46,204 nt of DNA from Bacteroidota bacterium. GTDB lineage: Bacteria > Bacteroidota > Bacteroidia > UKL13-3. The notes beneath the pieces were generated by a model. It was not told the DNA's origin. It saw only the letters and a program-made list of their open reading frames with translations, and made no database searches. Shown piece by piece: positions 36,839 to 45,386 of this stretch. How positions within the stretch are numbered: position 1 is the stretch's first letter; the number at the start of each line of letters is the position of its first letter. The stretch lies in NCBI GenBank assembly GCA_947456185.1, contig CANGPW010000015.1, positions 1-46,204 of the forward strand, read 5' to 3'. Made by a program: the position numbers and the translations under genes.

Positions 36839-37996
36839 ATGGAGTTTTTAGAGCCAATACCAAATCATATCATTGAACAATTAAAAATCAATTGTAGCCA
36901 AAGAAGTATTTATTATTCTACCACATTTGCTGCCGAAACAATTGATAATTTAGCTAATTATCATTTAGCTATTATTGGCGTTTGTGATGATAGATTACGT
37001 TCCAATTTTGCTGGTTCGGCAAAGGCTGCTGATGCCATAAGATTAGAATTTTATCAATTAATAAAACACCGAAATGATTTACAAATTATAGATTTGGGAA
37101 ATATTGTATCGGGAAACACCATTAGTGATACCTATTTCGCCTTAAAGCAAACCATTGCAACGCTTTTAAAACAGAAGGTCTTATGCTTAATTATTGGTGC
37201 TAGCGAAGATTTTATTTACCAACAATATGCTGCTTATGAAGAAACACATTTTAACATGAATGTATTTATAGCAGATGCGCGAGTGGCTTTAAAATATGAT
37301 GATAACAATGAGTTACAAAGTGGGTATTTAAGTAGAATTATTGCACATCCAAAAAATTATTTGTTCAATATTGCTCATATTGGTCATCAAAGTTATTTTG
37401 TAGAACCTGAAAGTTATGATGCTTTTGAAAATATGAATTTCGATATGTTGAGGTTAGGCCTTTTTAGAAATAAAATTCAAGATATAGAACCATTTTGCAG
37501 AAATGCCGATATGATGGCTATAAATATGTCGGCTATAAAAGCAGCCGATGCACATGGTCAAAATTCACCTTCGGCAAATGGTTTTACTGGTGAAGAAGCA
37601 TGCCAATTAGCTCGCTATGCAGGAATGAGCGATGATTTAAAAAGTTTTGGAATTTATAACGTAAATCCGAACCATGATTTAAACAACTTAACCAGTCAAC
37701 TTTCAGCACAAATGTTGTGGTATTTTATTGATGGATTTAATAACAGAAAAAGCGAATATCCAAATAAAGACAGCAATGATTTTATGGTTTATTATACCAG
37801 TATTCAAAGCACTTACGACATTACATTTTATAAAAACAAAATGAGCGACAGGTGGTGGATGGAAGTTCCATATCCAAAAAACAGAAATGAGCAAGAAGGT
37901 TCGTTTATGGTGCCTTGTAATTACAGTGATTATGAAATAGCGTTGAGTGATGAAATTCCTGATAGATGGATAAAAGCCTTTCAAAAATTGGCTTAA
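36839..37996 (+). CDS. Arginase/formimidoylglutamase-fold protein lacking the metal ligands
   Basis: This 385-residue protein has the arginase-family layout, but the metal-binding motifs are degenerate: where GGDH is expected there is G120-A-S-E-D, where DAHxD is expected there is D146-A-R-V-A, and the SxDxDxxDP segment reads AINMSAIKAADAHG. A conserved block, NGFTGEEACQLARYAG, and the C-terminal YFIDGFNNRK are retained. Similar proteins in other Bacteroidota are often labelled formimidoylglutamase, but catalysis by a di-manganese centre looks unlikely here. It may bind a ligand or have a structural role. The alkyltransferase-like gene begins 2 bases after its stop. Confidence 0.8.
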   Translation: MEFLEPIPNHIIEQLKINCSQRSIYYSTTFAAETIDNLANYHLAIIGVCDDRLRSNFAGSAKAADAIRLEFYQLIKHRNDLQIIDLGNIVSGNTISDTYFALKQTIATLLKQKVLCLIIGASEDFIYQQYAAYEETHFNMNVFIADARVALKYDDNNELQSGYLSRIIAHPKNYLFNIAHIGHQSYFVEPESYDAFENMNFDMLRLGLFRNKIQDIEPFCRNADMMAINMSAIKAADAHGQNSPSANGFTGEEACQLARYAGMSDDLKSFGIYNVNPNHDLNNLTSQLSAQMLWYFIDGFNNRKSEYPNKDSNDFMVYYTSIQSTYDITFYKNKMSDRWWMEVPYPKNRNEQEGSFMVPCNYSDYEIALSDEIPDRWIKAFQKLA

Positions 37997-37998
37997 AA

Positions 37999-38334
37999 AT
38001 GAAAGACAAATATACTTTTTTTGAAAATGTGTTTGACGTAGTTAGGCAAATTCCTTATGGAAAAGTAACCAGTTATGGAGCCATAGCAAAATATTTGGGA
38101 AGCGCCAAAAGCAGCAGAACCGTTGGCTATGCCATGAATGCAAGCCACCAATTAATTCCAAAAATAGCGGCTCACCGTGTGGTAAATAGAAATGGAATGT
38201 TAACGGGCAAAATTCATTTTGGAGGTAATGCAATGCAGCTAAGTTTAGAAGCCGAGGGAATCATTATTATAGAAGATAAAATTCAAAATTTTAGACTACA
38301 TTATTGGGATCCAAATACAGAGCTGACCATTTAA
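37999..38334 (+). CDS. Alkyltransferase-like (ATL) protein, MGMT fold without catalytic cysteine
   Basis: This 111-residue protein matches the DNA-binding domain of O6-alkylguanine-DNA alkyltransferases (VVRQIPYGKVTSYGAIAKYLG, with the arginine-finger region SSRTVGYAM), but the PCHR active site reads A57-A58-H-R, so the acceptor cysteine is Ala58. ATL proteins bind O6-alkylguanine, flip it and hand the lesion to nucleotide-excision repair rather than repairing it directly. The start is ATG 37999; a longer frame from 37966 would overlap the preceding gene. It forms a two-gene unit with the arginase-fold protein. Confidence 0.9.
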   Translation: MKDKYTFFENVFDVVRQIPYGKVTSYGAIAKYLGSAKSSRTVGYAMNASHQLIPKIAAHRVVNRNGMLTGKIHFGGNAMQLSLEAEGIIIIEDKIQNFRLHYWDPNTELTI

Positions 38335-38391
38335 AATGCAACATGATTATTTAAGTTAAAAACGAATAAAAATAATTATTTTGCATCCCAA

Positions 38392-39444
38392 TTGAAAACA
38401 CACCAAAAATATATTCAGCGCTGTATTGAATTAGCGCAAAATGGCACTGGTACAGTATCTCCAAATCCTATGGTGGGATGTGTGATAGTTCATAATGATA
38501 ACATTATTGGCGAAGGTTGGCACATGAAATATGGTGAAGCTCATGCGGAAGTAAATGCTATAAATTCAGTGAAACAAAAGCATTTATTGCCGGAAGCAAC
38601 GCTTTATGTTAATTTAGAACCTTGTCATCATTTTGGAAAAACTCCTCCTTGTACAAATTTTATTATTGATAATAAAATTAAAAAAGTGGTGGTTGGAATG
38701 ATTGATCCATTTGAAAAAGTAGCAGGACAAGGAATTCAAAAACTGAAAGATACAGGAATTGAAGTGGAAGTTGGAATATTAGAAGCTGAGTGCAAGTATT
38801 TAAACAGACGTTTTATTAAATATATAACTCAACAAAAACCATATATTATTTTAAAATGGGCACAAACTTTTAACGGCTATATAGCTCCTGATGCTACTAA
38901 AATAAGTGCGGCCGAATTTGAAATTCATCGCCATATAACCGATAGAATTGTTCAAAGATTGGTACACAGGTGGAGAACAAAAGAAGATGCAATCATGGTG
39001 GGTACAAACACCGCTTTGCTCGACAATCCTGCATTAAATGCAAGAGAATGGTCAGGCCAAAACCCAATAAGAATAGTACTTGATAAAAATTTACGTTTGC
39101 CTAATGATTTAAAATTATTTGATAAAAGTGAACCCACCATCATAATTACTTCTATTCAAAAAGAGTCGGAACATAACCTCTCATTTATCAAATTAGATTT
39201 TGAAAAAAACTGGTTGGATGAAATGCTGAATGAATTGTATAAACTTAAAATTCAAAGTTTAGTTATAGAGGGTGGCACACAATTATTAAATGCTGTTATT
39301 ACTAATAAAATATGGGATGAAGCAATCATTTTCACTTCGCCTAAAACCATTAATGATGGAATAAAAGCGCCACTTATTTATGGAAATAAAATTCAACAAG
39401 AAGACATTGATGGTGTAATGATGAATGTACTTTTAGCCAATTAA
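38392..39444 (+). CDS. ribD: Bifunctional riboflavin biosynthesis protein RibD
   Basis: This 350-residue enzyme carries out two steps of riboflavin synthesis: deamination, by the zinc deaminase domain (1-145; H51-A-E53, C78 and C87 ligands), and reduction, by the C-terminal DHFR-like reductase domain (about 148-350; PYIILKWAQTFNGYIA, then VIEGGTQLLNAV). The start is TTG at 38392; no ATG precedes it and the next Met (residue 27) would cut into the deaminase fold. A TATTTTG box at 38377-38383 lies so close that the message may be almost leaderless. It is first of a five-gene run (gaps of 19, 7, -4 and 11 bases). Confidence 0.94.
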   Translation: MKTHQKYIQRCIELAQNGTGTVSPNPMVGCVIVHNDNIIGEGWHMKYGEAHAEVNAINSVKQKHLLPEATLYVNLEPCHHFGKTPPCTNFIIDNKIKKVVVGMIDPFEKVAGQGIQKLKDTGIEVEVGILEAECKYLNRRFIKYITQQKPYIILKWAQTFNGYIAPDATKISAAEFEIHRHITDRIVQRLVHRWRTKEDAIMVGTNTALLDNPALNAREWSGQNPIRIVLDKNLRLPNDLKLFDKSEPTIIITSIQKESEHNLSFIKLDFEKNWLDEMLNELYKLKIQSLVIEGGTQLLNAVITNKIWDEAIIFTSPKTINDGIKAPLIYGNKIQQEDIDGVMMNVLLAN

Positions 39445-39463
39445 AATTAACAAAATTCAATCA

Positions 39464-40336
39464 ATGATATTCTTACTATTAAGTATTTTAGCATCTACCA
39501 TTACTGTAAGTTTTTTTAAAATTTTTGAACGTGTGGGTGTAAATACTTTACAAGGCATTATTTTTAACTATATAACTTGTGCTGTTTTAGGTAATTTATT
39601 TACCACAGAAACTCCAGTGATTTTAACAAATTTCTACCAGCAAGATTGGTTTCCATACACACTTTTATTAGGATTTTTATTTATCAGTATATTTTTTGCA
39701 ATAGGAGAAACTTCACAAAAAATGGGTGTTTCGGTAAGCATGGTTTCTGCCAAACTTTCGGTGGTAATGCCTATAATATTTGCATTGTTATTTTTTAACG
39801 AAGGTCTTTCCTTTTTTCAAATAGTGGGAATCATCTTATCACTGTTAGCAGTATATTTTATTAGTAGAAAGCATGAAAATGGCGAAACTAAAACTAAAAA
39901 TTTATGGGTACTACCAACAATTGTTTTTGTTGGTAGCGGCATTATTGATACTACTTTAAATTTTATTCAAAAACAATTTATTCCCTTAGTGAGTGAATCG
40001 TATATTATTACCACTGTTTTTAGTATTGCATTTATATTGGGCGCTATTTATTTGAGTTATTTGGTACTTTTTAAAAATGAAAAAATAGCTTTTAAAAATG
40101 TTTATTGGGGAATTTTACTAGGTATTCCAAACTACTTTAGCATGTTATTTTTAGTAAAAACTTTAAGTTATTTTCCTACTGCTAGCGCAACAGTTTTCCC
40201 CATCAATAATATTGGAATTGTGGCGGTAAGCACAATGGTTTCTGTTTGGTTTTTTAAAGAAAAACTGAATTCAAAAAACATCATCGGTTTGTTGTTGTCA
40301 TTAACAGCTATTGCATTAATTGCTATAAAATTTTAG
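39464..40336 (+). CDS. EamA/DMT-family transporter
   Basis: This 290-residue protein has about ten hydrophobic helices arranged as two repeated five-helix halves (the second begins near LPTIVFVGSGIIDTTLNFI), with the family's late motif (ASATVFPINNIGIVAVSTMV followed by FFKEKLNSKNIIGL). Drug/metabolite transporters of this type export or import small molecules; no substrate can be assigned. It sits directly after ribD, so riboflavin or a related metabolite is conceivable but unsupported by any motif. Confidence 0.88.
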   Translation: MIFLLLSILASTITVSFFKIFERVGVNTLQGIIFNYITCAVLGNLFTTETPVILTNFYQQDWFPYTLLLGFLFISIFFAIGETSQKMGVSVSMVSAKLSVVMPIIFALLFFNEGLSFFQIVGIILSLLAVYFISRKHENGETKTKNLWVLPTIVFVGSGIIDTTLNFIQKQFIPLVSESYIITTVFSIAFILGAIYLSYLVLFKNEKIAFKNVYWGILLGIPNYFSMLFLVKTLSYFPTASATVFPINNIGIVAVSTMVSVWFFKEKLNSKNIIGLLLSLTAIALIAIKF

Positions 40337-40343
40337 TTTGTAT

Positions 40344-40958
40344 ATGTTATTTTCCGATACCTATTTAACCATTGAAAGCAATTCGCAAGGCGAATTTAAA
40401 GACAAAGGAAGTCAATTTATTGGTTTTGCTTATGCAATAAAAACGGAAGAGGAAGGAAAAGAAATAGTGAAGCAATTAAAAAAAGAACATCCGCAAGCGA
40501 ACCATCATTGTTGGGCTATGGTACTTGGCGCAAATAAAGAATTTCAGAAAAGTACAGACGATAGAGAACCAGCAAACACGGCTGGCAAACCAATATTAAG
40601 AGCTATTTTACAAAAAAATTTAACTAATGTTTTGATAGTGGTGGTTAGGTATTTTGGAGGAAAATTATTGGGAGTTCCTGGCTTAATAAACGCTTATCAT
40701 GTTGCGGGAATTGAAGCTTTAACCAATGCTAAAATTTTAGAAAAACAAGTAATAGAACAATATGAAGTAGAGGCAGAATTTATATTGCACAATCATTTGT
40801 ACAAGGTTGGTAAAAACAATGGTATAAAATTATATCCCAATAACGATTTAAATACAAACAGTTTTATATTTGAAGTTAGAAAAGCAAAAGCCGATGAAGC
40901 TTTAAAGCAACTAAATGACGCGGGAATTTGTCAAATAAAGTACAAAGGAATTATATGA
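40344..40958 (+). CDS. YigZ/IMPACT-family protein
   Basis: This 204-residue protein has the UPF0029 N-terminal domain with the signatures GSQFIGFAYAIKTEEEG, HPQANHHCWAMVLG, DDREPANTAGKPIL and VVRYFGGKLLGVPGLI, and a shorter ferredoxin-like C-terminal domain. The eukaryotic relative IMPACT regulates the GCN2 kinase; the bacterial proteins' role is unclear, with ribosome or nucleic-acid binding suggested. The start is ATG 40344, 7 bases after the transporter's stop. The stop overlaps the next gene's ATG (ATGA). Confidence 0.92.
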   Translation: MLFSDTYLTIESNSQGEFKDKGSQFIGFAYAIKTEEEGKEIVKQLKKEHPQANHHCWAMVLGANKEFQKSTDDREPANTAGKPILRAILQKNLTNVLIVVVRYFGGKLLGVPGLINAYHVAGIEALTNAKILEKQVIEQYEVEAEFILHNHLYKVGKNNGIKLYPNNDLNTNSFIFEVRKAKADEALKQLNDAGICQIKYKGII

Positions 40959-42712
40959 GAAAACTATTATTAATATTAAGTGTTTTTTATGCTCCATTTG
41001 CCATTGCGCAGCAAAGTAATTTTGCTAAATATTTAGGTAATAAATCGGCCAAAGTTTTTATTCCTGTACAAAAAATTATTATAAATAATACTAATTCATT
41101 AGCTAAAAAAAATATAGACTTAAGTAGCGTTGTAAAGCAATATTTATTGGATAATACAAAGGAATTGCAAATTGAAAATGGCGATTTAAAATTGACTAAT
41201 ACTTATGAAAGTTTAGTGGGAACACATTACCAATTTATTCAAACATATCATGGTTCAGAAATTTATCAATCGAACATAAAAATAGCAGTAAATAATCAAG
41301 GTGAAATTATAAATATTATTAATGATTTAGTAGATGTAAGAAATAAAAATCTTCCTCCTAATGTGTTACAAAATACTGAATTTTGGGCTTATGATGGCAA
41401 TGAATTAATAGCATGTAAAAAAGTGCTTGTTGGTAATAAAGAGCAGCTTTTTACATCAAATAATAAATTGATTTATGAAAATATAAAAAGCTTAAATAAA
41501 GGAAAAACGGATACCAATGTTTTGGTAAAAATATTTAATCCTGATCCGCTTACAAGTGCTAGAAGTGAGTATGTAGCACCTTATTTAAACTACAATAAAT
41601 TAGATACTCCTTCATTAAATAATGAAAGAAAAGATTTGCTTTTAAGTTTAAAAATGGATAGTGCTGGGAATTATTTAGCCGAAAATAAATACGTTTTAAT
41701 AAAAGATATTTTTGCGCCAAATGTGGCACCCTTTTCTACCAAATATAAAGATAGTTTAATAGTTACTAGAAATACTGATATTTTTAAACAAGAAATGGCT
41801 TTATATCACATAAAACATTTTCAAGAATATATTCAAAGCTTAGGTTTTACCAATATTCAAAACCAATTATGGGTGGATGCATTAGGTGATTTTGGCGAAG
41901 GTTCTCGTTTTGAATTTTCTGATTTAGACCCTTATTTAATACTTGGAATTGGGGGTATTCCCGATGCAGAAGATGCCGATGTGATATTACATGAATACGG
42001 CCATGCAACAGCTTTTTATATAGCACCAAACACTGTAGATGGGGAGGAAAGAATAGGAATAGACGAAGGCAATAGCGATATTTTAGCAGTAATTTATTCC
42101 AAGAAATTAAGCGATTATAATTGGCGCAAAGTTTTTAATTGGGACGGAAATCAAACATGGAATGGAAGAAATACTTTAAATATTAAAAATTATGTAGATG
42201 ATTATGTTTTAAATCGTTACTCATTATGTGATATTTGGAGTGCTTCTGTAACTGATTTTGCAGAGCAAATAGGTTTGGATACCACAGTTACATTATTGCT
42301 TACCGCCATGGCTTCGATGCAATCAAACATGAAAATACCTGAATTTGCAAAATTGTTTATTCAAGCCGATAGTTTACTATATAACAAATACCATTTTGCA
42401 ACCATTAAAAACTCATTCTTTAACCGCAAACTTATTCCTTCTGTTTCTATTGATGAGGTGTTTGATGCTTCGTTAATTAAGGTCATTAATTCACAAGGAT
42501 TTGCTAGTTCAAATGAGCCTTTGATGATACAAGTTCCAAGTCATGAAAAGTATCAAGTTACAGTTTATAATTTACAAGGAAAACAAGTATTGGAATTCAA
42601 TAATCAGCAAACATCAACAAGCATAAATCCAGAATTATTGAGTACTGGAATGTATTTAATAAACATTGCCGGTGGCAACAATAATTACAATTTTAAAATA
42701 ACAAAATACTAA
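40955..42712 (+). CDS. Secreted zinc metalloprotease (M36/thermolysin-like) with T9SS sorting domain
   Basis: The 585-residue product has a signal peptide (MRKLLLILSVFYAPFAIAQQ), an FTP-like propeptide region (about 55-140), and a zinc peptidase domain with H346-E-Y-G-H350 and downstream IDEGNSDI supplying the third ligand. The C-terminus (YQVTVYNLQGKQVLEF, then LSTGMYLINI and FKITKY) is a T9SS type A sorting domain, so it should be secreted to or attached at the cell surface. Compared with classical fungalysins the catalytic region is short. The ATG at 40955 overlaps the YigZ stop, an odd partner for a secreted protease and probably operon hitch-hiking. Confidence 0.87.
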   Translation: MRKLLLILSVFYAPFAIAQQSNFAKYLGNKSAKVFIPVQKIIINNTNSLAKKNIDLSSVVKQYLLDNTKELQIENGDLKLTNTYESLVGTHYQFIQTYHGSEIYQSNIKIAVNNQGEIINIINDLVDVRNKNLPPNVLQNTEFWAYDGNELIACKKVLVGNKEQLFTSNNKLIYENIKSLNKGKTDTNVLVKIFNPDPLTSARSEYVAPYLNYNKLDTPSLNNERKDLLLSLKMDSAGNYLAENKYVLIKDIFAPNVAPFSTKYKDSLIVTRNTDIFKQEMALYHIKHFQEYIQSLGFTNIQNQLWVDALGDFGEGSRFEFSDLDPYLILGIGGIPDAEDADVILHEYGHATAFYIAPNTVDGEERIGIDEGNSDILAVIYSKKLSDYNWRKVFNWDGNQTWNGRNTLNIKNYVDDYVLNRYSLCDIWSASVTDFAEQIGLDTTVTLLLTAMASMQSNMKIPEFAKLFIQADSLLYNKYHFATIKNSFFNRKLIPSVSIDEVFDASLIKVINSQGFASSNEPLMIQVPSHEKYQVTVYNLQGKQVLEFNNQQTSTSINPELLSTGMYLINIAGGNNNYNFKITKY

Positions 42713-42723
42713 AAAGATTGATA

Positions 42724-43434
42724 GTGACTAGAACCGTATTAATAACAGGAATTACTAAAGGAATTGGCAGGGCATTGGCGGAATTATTTGCAGCAAATGG
42801 ATTTAATGTTGCGGGCTGTGCTCGCAATGAAAAAGAAATAAATGCGTTTAAAGCTGAACTTTGGAATAATTATGAAAATCAACGATTTTTAATAGCTTCG
42901 GTGGATGTAAGTGACAAAGTAGCTTTGCAAGCATTTGCAAGTGATGTTTTATTAGAATTTGAAACCATTGATGTTTTAATTAACAATGCTGGTGTATTTG
43001 TTCCTGGTAGTATTTTAGAAGAAGAAGATGGGATTTTTGAGCAGCAAATCAATACGAACTTGGCCAGTGCTTATCATTTAACACGCGAAATAGTGCCAAG
43101 TATGAAAGCTAATAACCATGGTTTTGTTTTCAATATTTGTAGTACTGCTAGCATCAAGGCTTATCCTAATGGCGGAAGTTATTGTATTAGTAAATTTGCT
43201 ATGCTTGGCATGACTAAAGTGTTGCGCGAGGAACTAAAGAATCATCATATAAAAGTAACCGCAATTATTCCTGGCGCTACTCTAACTAGCAGTTGGGAAG
43301 GCACAGATTTACCAGCAGAAAGATTTGTGTTGCCTAAAGATGTGGCAGATGCCATTTGGAGTATTTATAACTTATCAGGAAATACTGTAGTAGAAGAAAT
43401 GATTATTCGCCCCCAGTTAGGCGATATAGGATAG
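42724..43434 (+). CDS. Short-chain dehydrogenase/reductase (SDR)
   Basis: This 236-residue classical SDR has TGITKGIG (8-15), NNAG (87-90) and the catalytic Ser140, Tyr153 and Lys157 (YCISK). The start is taken as GTG 42724, giving MTRTVLITG; a TTG at 42718 adds only two residues. It probably shares ancestry with the SDR at 3585. It is the last gene of the ribD run, 11 bases after the protease gene. The substrate is unknown. Confidence 0.9.
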   Translation: MTRTVLITGITKGIGRALAELFAANGFNVAGCARNEKEINAFKAELWNNYENQRFLIASVDVSDKVALQAFASDVLLEFETIDVLINNAGVFVPGSILEEEDGIFEQQINTNLASAYHLTREIVPSMKANNHGFVFNICSTASIKAYPNGGSYCISKFAMLGMTKVLREELKNHHIKVTAIIPGATLTSSWEGTDLPAERFVLPKDVADAIWSIYNLSGNTVVEEMIIRPQLGDIG

Positions 43435-43797
43435 AATTAAATAGTTTTATTTAAATACAATTTTAAAATTATTTTTGTTAGAATGACAATTATGATGAAA
43501 ATCTAGGTTCGTTGTATGTAAATAAAAACGTAAAAAAAGAGGGTGTTTTCATAATTACAAGACAAAAGAACTTATTGATAACTTTGTTTCAACAAACTGA
43601 AAAGGTAAAATAAAAAATAATAACGTCTACGAATACAGTTATTTTTAATGACTAGCTAAAGGTTAATATTTCACATATTTGAACTATCTGAATTAAAAAC
43701 TGCAAACAATCATTTTTATTGGGCTGCTTTACTTTTATTTTCGCAGTTCAATTACAAACAGTTTTAGTTTTCTAAAAAATTAATTATAAATACAAAA
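43435..43797. other. 363-bp AT-rich intergenic region with possible mdh promoter
   Basis: No convincing gene is visible on either strand; the longest plus-strand starts give only very short peptides. The right end holds a TATTTTCG box (43736-43743) resembling the one before hppA; the nearest TTG (43719-43721) is only 14 bases away, shorter than usual, so the promoter call is weak. The rest of the interval may be a leader or decayed sequence. Confidence 0.5.
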
Positions 43798-44739
43798 ATG
43801 ACAAAAGTATCAGTTATTGGAGCAGGTGCAGTGGGAGCAACCACAGCCGATGTTATTGCTTATCGCGAATTAGCCGATGAAGTGGTTTTATTAGATGTAA
43901 AAGAAGGATTTGCCGAAGGTAAAGCACTTGATATTTACCAAACAACATCTTTATTAGGAATGAAAACTCGCGTAAGCGGAACTACAAATGATTATAGCAA
44001 AACTGCTAATTCTGATGTAGTAGTTATAACTTCTGGTATTCCTCGTAAACCAGGAATGACACGTGAAGAATTAATAGGTACCAATGCAAATATTGTAAAA
44101 ACAGTAGCAGAAAATGTGTTGAAACATTCGCCAAATGCAATCATAGTGGTAGTTTCTAACCCAATGGATACCATGACTTACTTGGCTTTAAGAGCAACTG
44201 GCTTGCCTAAAAATAGAATTATAGGAATGGGTGGATTATTAGATAGCGCTCGTTTTAAAGGTTATTTGGGAATGGCATTAAACCAACCAACTGCCGATAT
44301 TCAAGGAACAGTAATTGGTGGACATGGTGATACTACCATGATTCCGTTAACTCGTTTGGCTACTTTAAATGGTGTACCCGTTTCTAATACTTTAAGTGCT
44401 GAGCAATTAAAAGAAATTAGCGATGCAACTATGGTTGGTGGAGCTACTTTAACCAAATTATTAGGAACTTCGGCTTGGTATGCGCCAGGTGCTGCAAGTG
44501 CTTTTTTAGTAGAAAGCATTGTTCGTGATCAAAAACGTGTAATGGCTTGTTGCGTAGCTTTAGATGGTGAATATGGCCAAAAAGATATTTGCTTAGGTGT
44601 TCCAGTTGTTATTGGTAAAAACGGTTGGGAAAGTATAGTTGATTACAAATTAACTGCAGAAGAGCAAGAATCATTTAACAAAAGTGCAGATGCTGTTCGC
44701 AATATGAACAGTGTTTTAGCTGAAATTGGAGTTTTATAA
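43798..44739 (+). CDS. mdh: Malate dehydrogenase (LDH-like, NAD-dependent)
   Basis: This 313-residue TCA-cycle enzyme interconverts malate and oxaloacetate. It has the NAD-binding motif GAGAVG (8-13) with Asp33 for NAD preference, the substrate arginines Arg83 and Arg89 in IPRKPGMTREEL (Arg rather than Gln at the first position marks malate over lactate), Asn121, Arg152 and the catalytic His176 in GGHGDTT. It belongs to the LDH-like MDH class of Bacteroidota. It is a single-gene unit with a terminator after it. Confidence 0.96.
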   Translation: MTKVSVIGAGAVGATTADVIAYRELADEVVLLDVKEGFAEGKALDIYQTTSLLGMKTRVSGTTNDYSKTANSDVVVITSGIPRKPGMTREELIGTNANIVKTVAENVLKHSPNAIIVVVSNPMDTMTYLALRATGLPKNRIIGMGGLLDSARFKGYLGMALNQPTADIQGTVIGGHGDTTMIPLTRLATLNGVPVSNTLSAEQLKEISDATMVGGATLTKLLGTSAWYAPGAASAFLVESIVRDQKRVMACCVALDGEYGQKDICLGVPVVIGKNGWESIVDYKLTAEEQESFNKSADAVRNMNSVLAEIGVL

Positions 44740-44764
44740 ATAACTCCTAATATAAATTAACAAA

Positions 44765-44797
44765 AAAAAAGACTTGTCAGAAATGGCAAGTTTTTTT
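44765..44797 (+). terminator. Rho-independent terminator of mdh
   Basis: The stem ACTTGTC (44772-44778) pairs with GGCAAGT (44785-44791), with one T-G wobble, a 6-base loop, a preceding A-run and a following T7 run. Confidence 0.75.
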
Positions 44798-44861
44798 ATG
44801 TCAAAAAAATCAATAAGATGAATTTTAAAACACTTTTTTGTTTTTTAGGTTATTCAAATAG

Positions 44862-45227
44862 ATGACTAGAAATGAAAACATATTGAAATTGCGTCCTGAA
44901 ATAATTACAGACAATACAAAAACTAGTTTGTCTGAAGAAAGCTTTCAGAATTTAACTTTACGCCCAATTTTAAAGCTTCAAAACGAACTAATTTTAAAAT
45001 TAACAAACAAGCATATGGCTAAATTTATTATTGATAAAAGTAATGAAGAAAGTAAAAAAATAATAGAAACTAGGTTGGCGGAACAAGTAATCAAACAACA
45101 ATTAATAGGTTTAACCATTGGATTATTTACTTCAGAAGAGTTTGAATTTTATTTACAAAACCAATCAAGTATAAATAAGCGCATAGGCCAGTTGATTGTA
45201 AAGCGTGTATGCAGCCAAATTTTATAA
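44862..45227 (+). CDS. Small conserved-looking protein of unknown function
   Basis: This 121-residue soluble, helical, charged protein has the central pattern FQNLTLRPILKLQNELIL, a helix of EESKKIIETRLAEQVIK, and an end region LIGLTIGLFTSEEFEFYL with INKRIGQLIVKR. I recall similar short proteins, sometimes labelled glyoxalase, in Flavobacteria-like genomes, but no glyoxalase metal site is visible and I do not assign that function. There is no signal peptide or membrane segment. It stands between two terminators, so it is its own unit. Confidence 0.75.
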   Translation: MTRNENILKLRPEIITDNTKTSLSEESFQNLTLRPILKLQNELILKLTNKHMAKFIIDKSNEESKKIIETRLAEQVIKQQLIGLTIGLFTSEEFEFYLQNQSSINKRIGQLIVKRVCSQIL

Positions 45228-45281
45228 ATTCACTTGATAAAATATAAATTGAGTAAAAAAACTATAAATTTTGCAAATAAA

Positions 45282-45315
45282 AAAGGCTTACAAGATTTAA
45301 AACTTGTAAGCCTTT
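45282..45315. terminator. Bidirectional rho-independent terminator
   Basis: A perfect 13-bp stem, AAAGGCTTACAAG (45282-45294) and CTTGTAAGCCTTT (45303-45315), has an 8-base loop. It lies between the small plus-strand gene and the minus-strand tRNA region. Confidence 0.82.
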
Positions 45316-45326
45316 GATTTATAACG

Positions 45327-45370
45327 TGGGTCCACCTGGTCCCGATACATCGGGAGAACTAGGCACCTAC
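45327..45370 (-). pseudogene. Decayed 3' part of a tRNA gene with a palindrome in the T-loop
   Basis: This segment repeats the 3' third of the intact CAU tRNA next to it: acceptor strand GGGTCCA, T-stem CCTGG ... CTAGG, then CACCTAC. The normal 7-base T-loop (AATCGAA on the plus strand) is replaced by 19 bases that hold TCCCGATACATCGGGA (45340-45355) and end in the original GAA. Homology also covers the flank TTTATAA-N-GTGGG on the 3' side. The D-arm, anticodon arm and 5' acceptor strand are missing, so it cannot make a tRNA. Confidence 0.75.
45340..45355. repeat. Palindromic repeat TCCCGAT-AC-ATCGGGA
   Basis: Perfect 7-bp arms surround a two-base centre. This is the second copy of the palindrome family found at 3554-3569 and it lies inside the tRNA remnant's T-loop. 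Confidence 0.7.
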
Positions 45371-45386
45371 AATGGTTTTTATAATG

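Noticed and set aside
43583-43595. Small hairpin TTTGTT-TC-AACAAA in the gap before mdh
   Set aside because: Six pairs with a two-base loop in AT-rich DNA are expected by chance, and no T-run follows.
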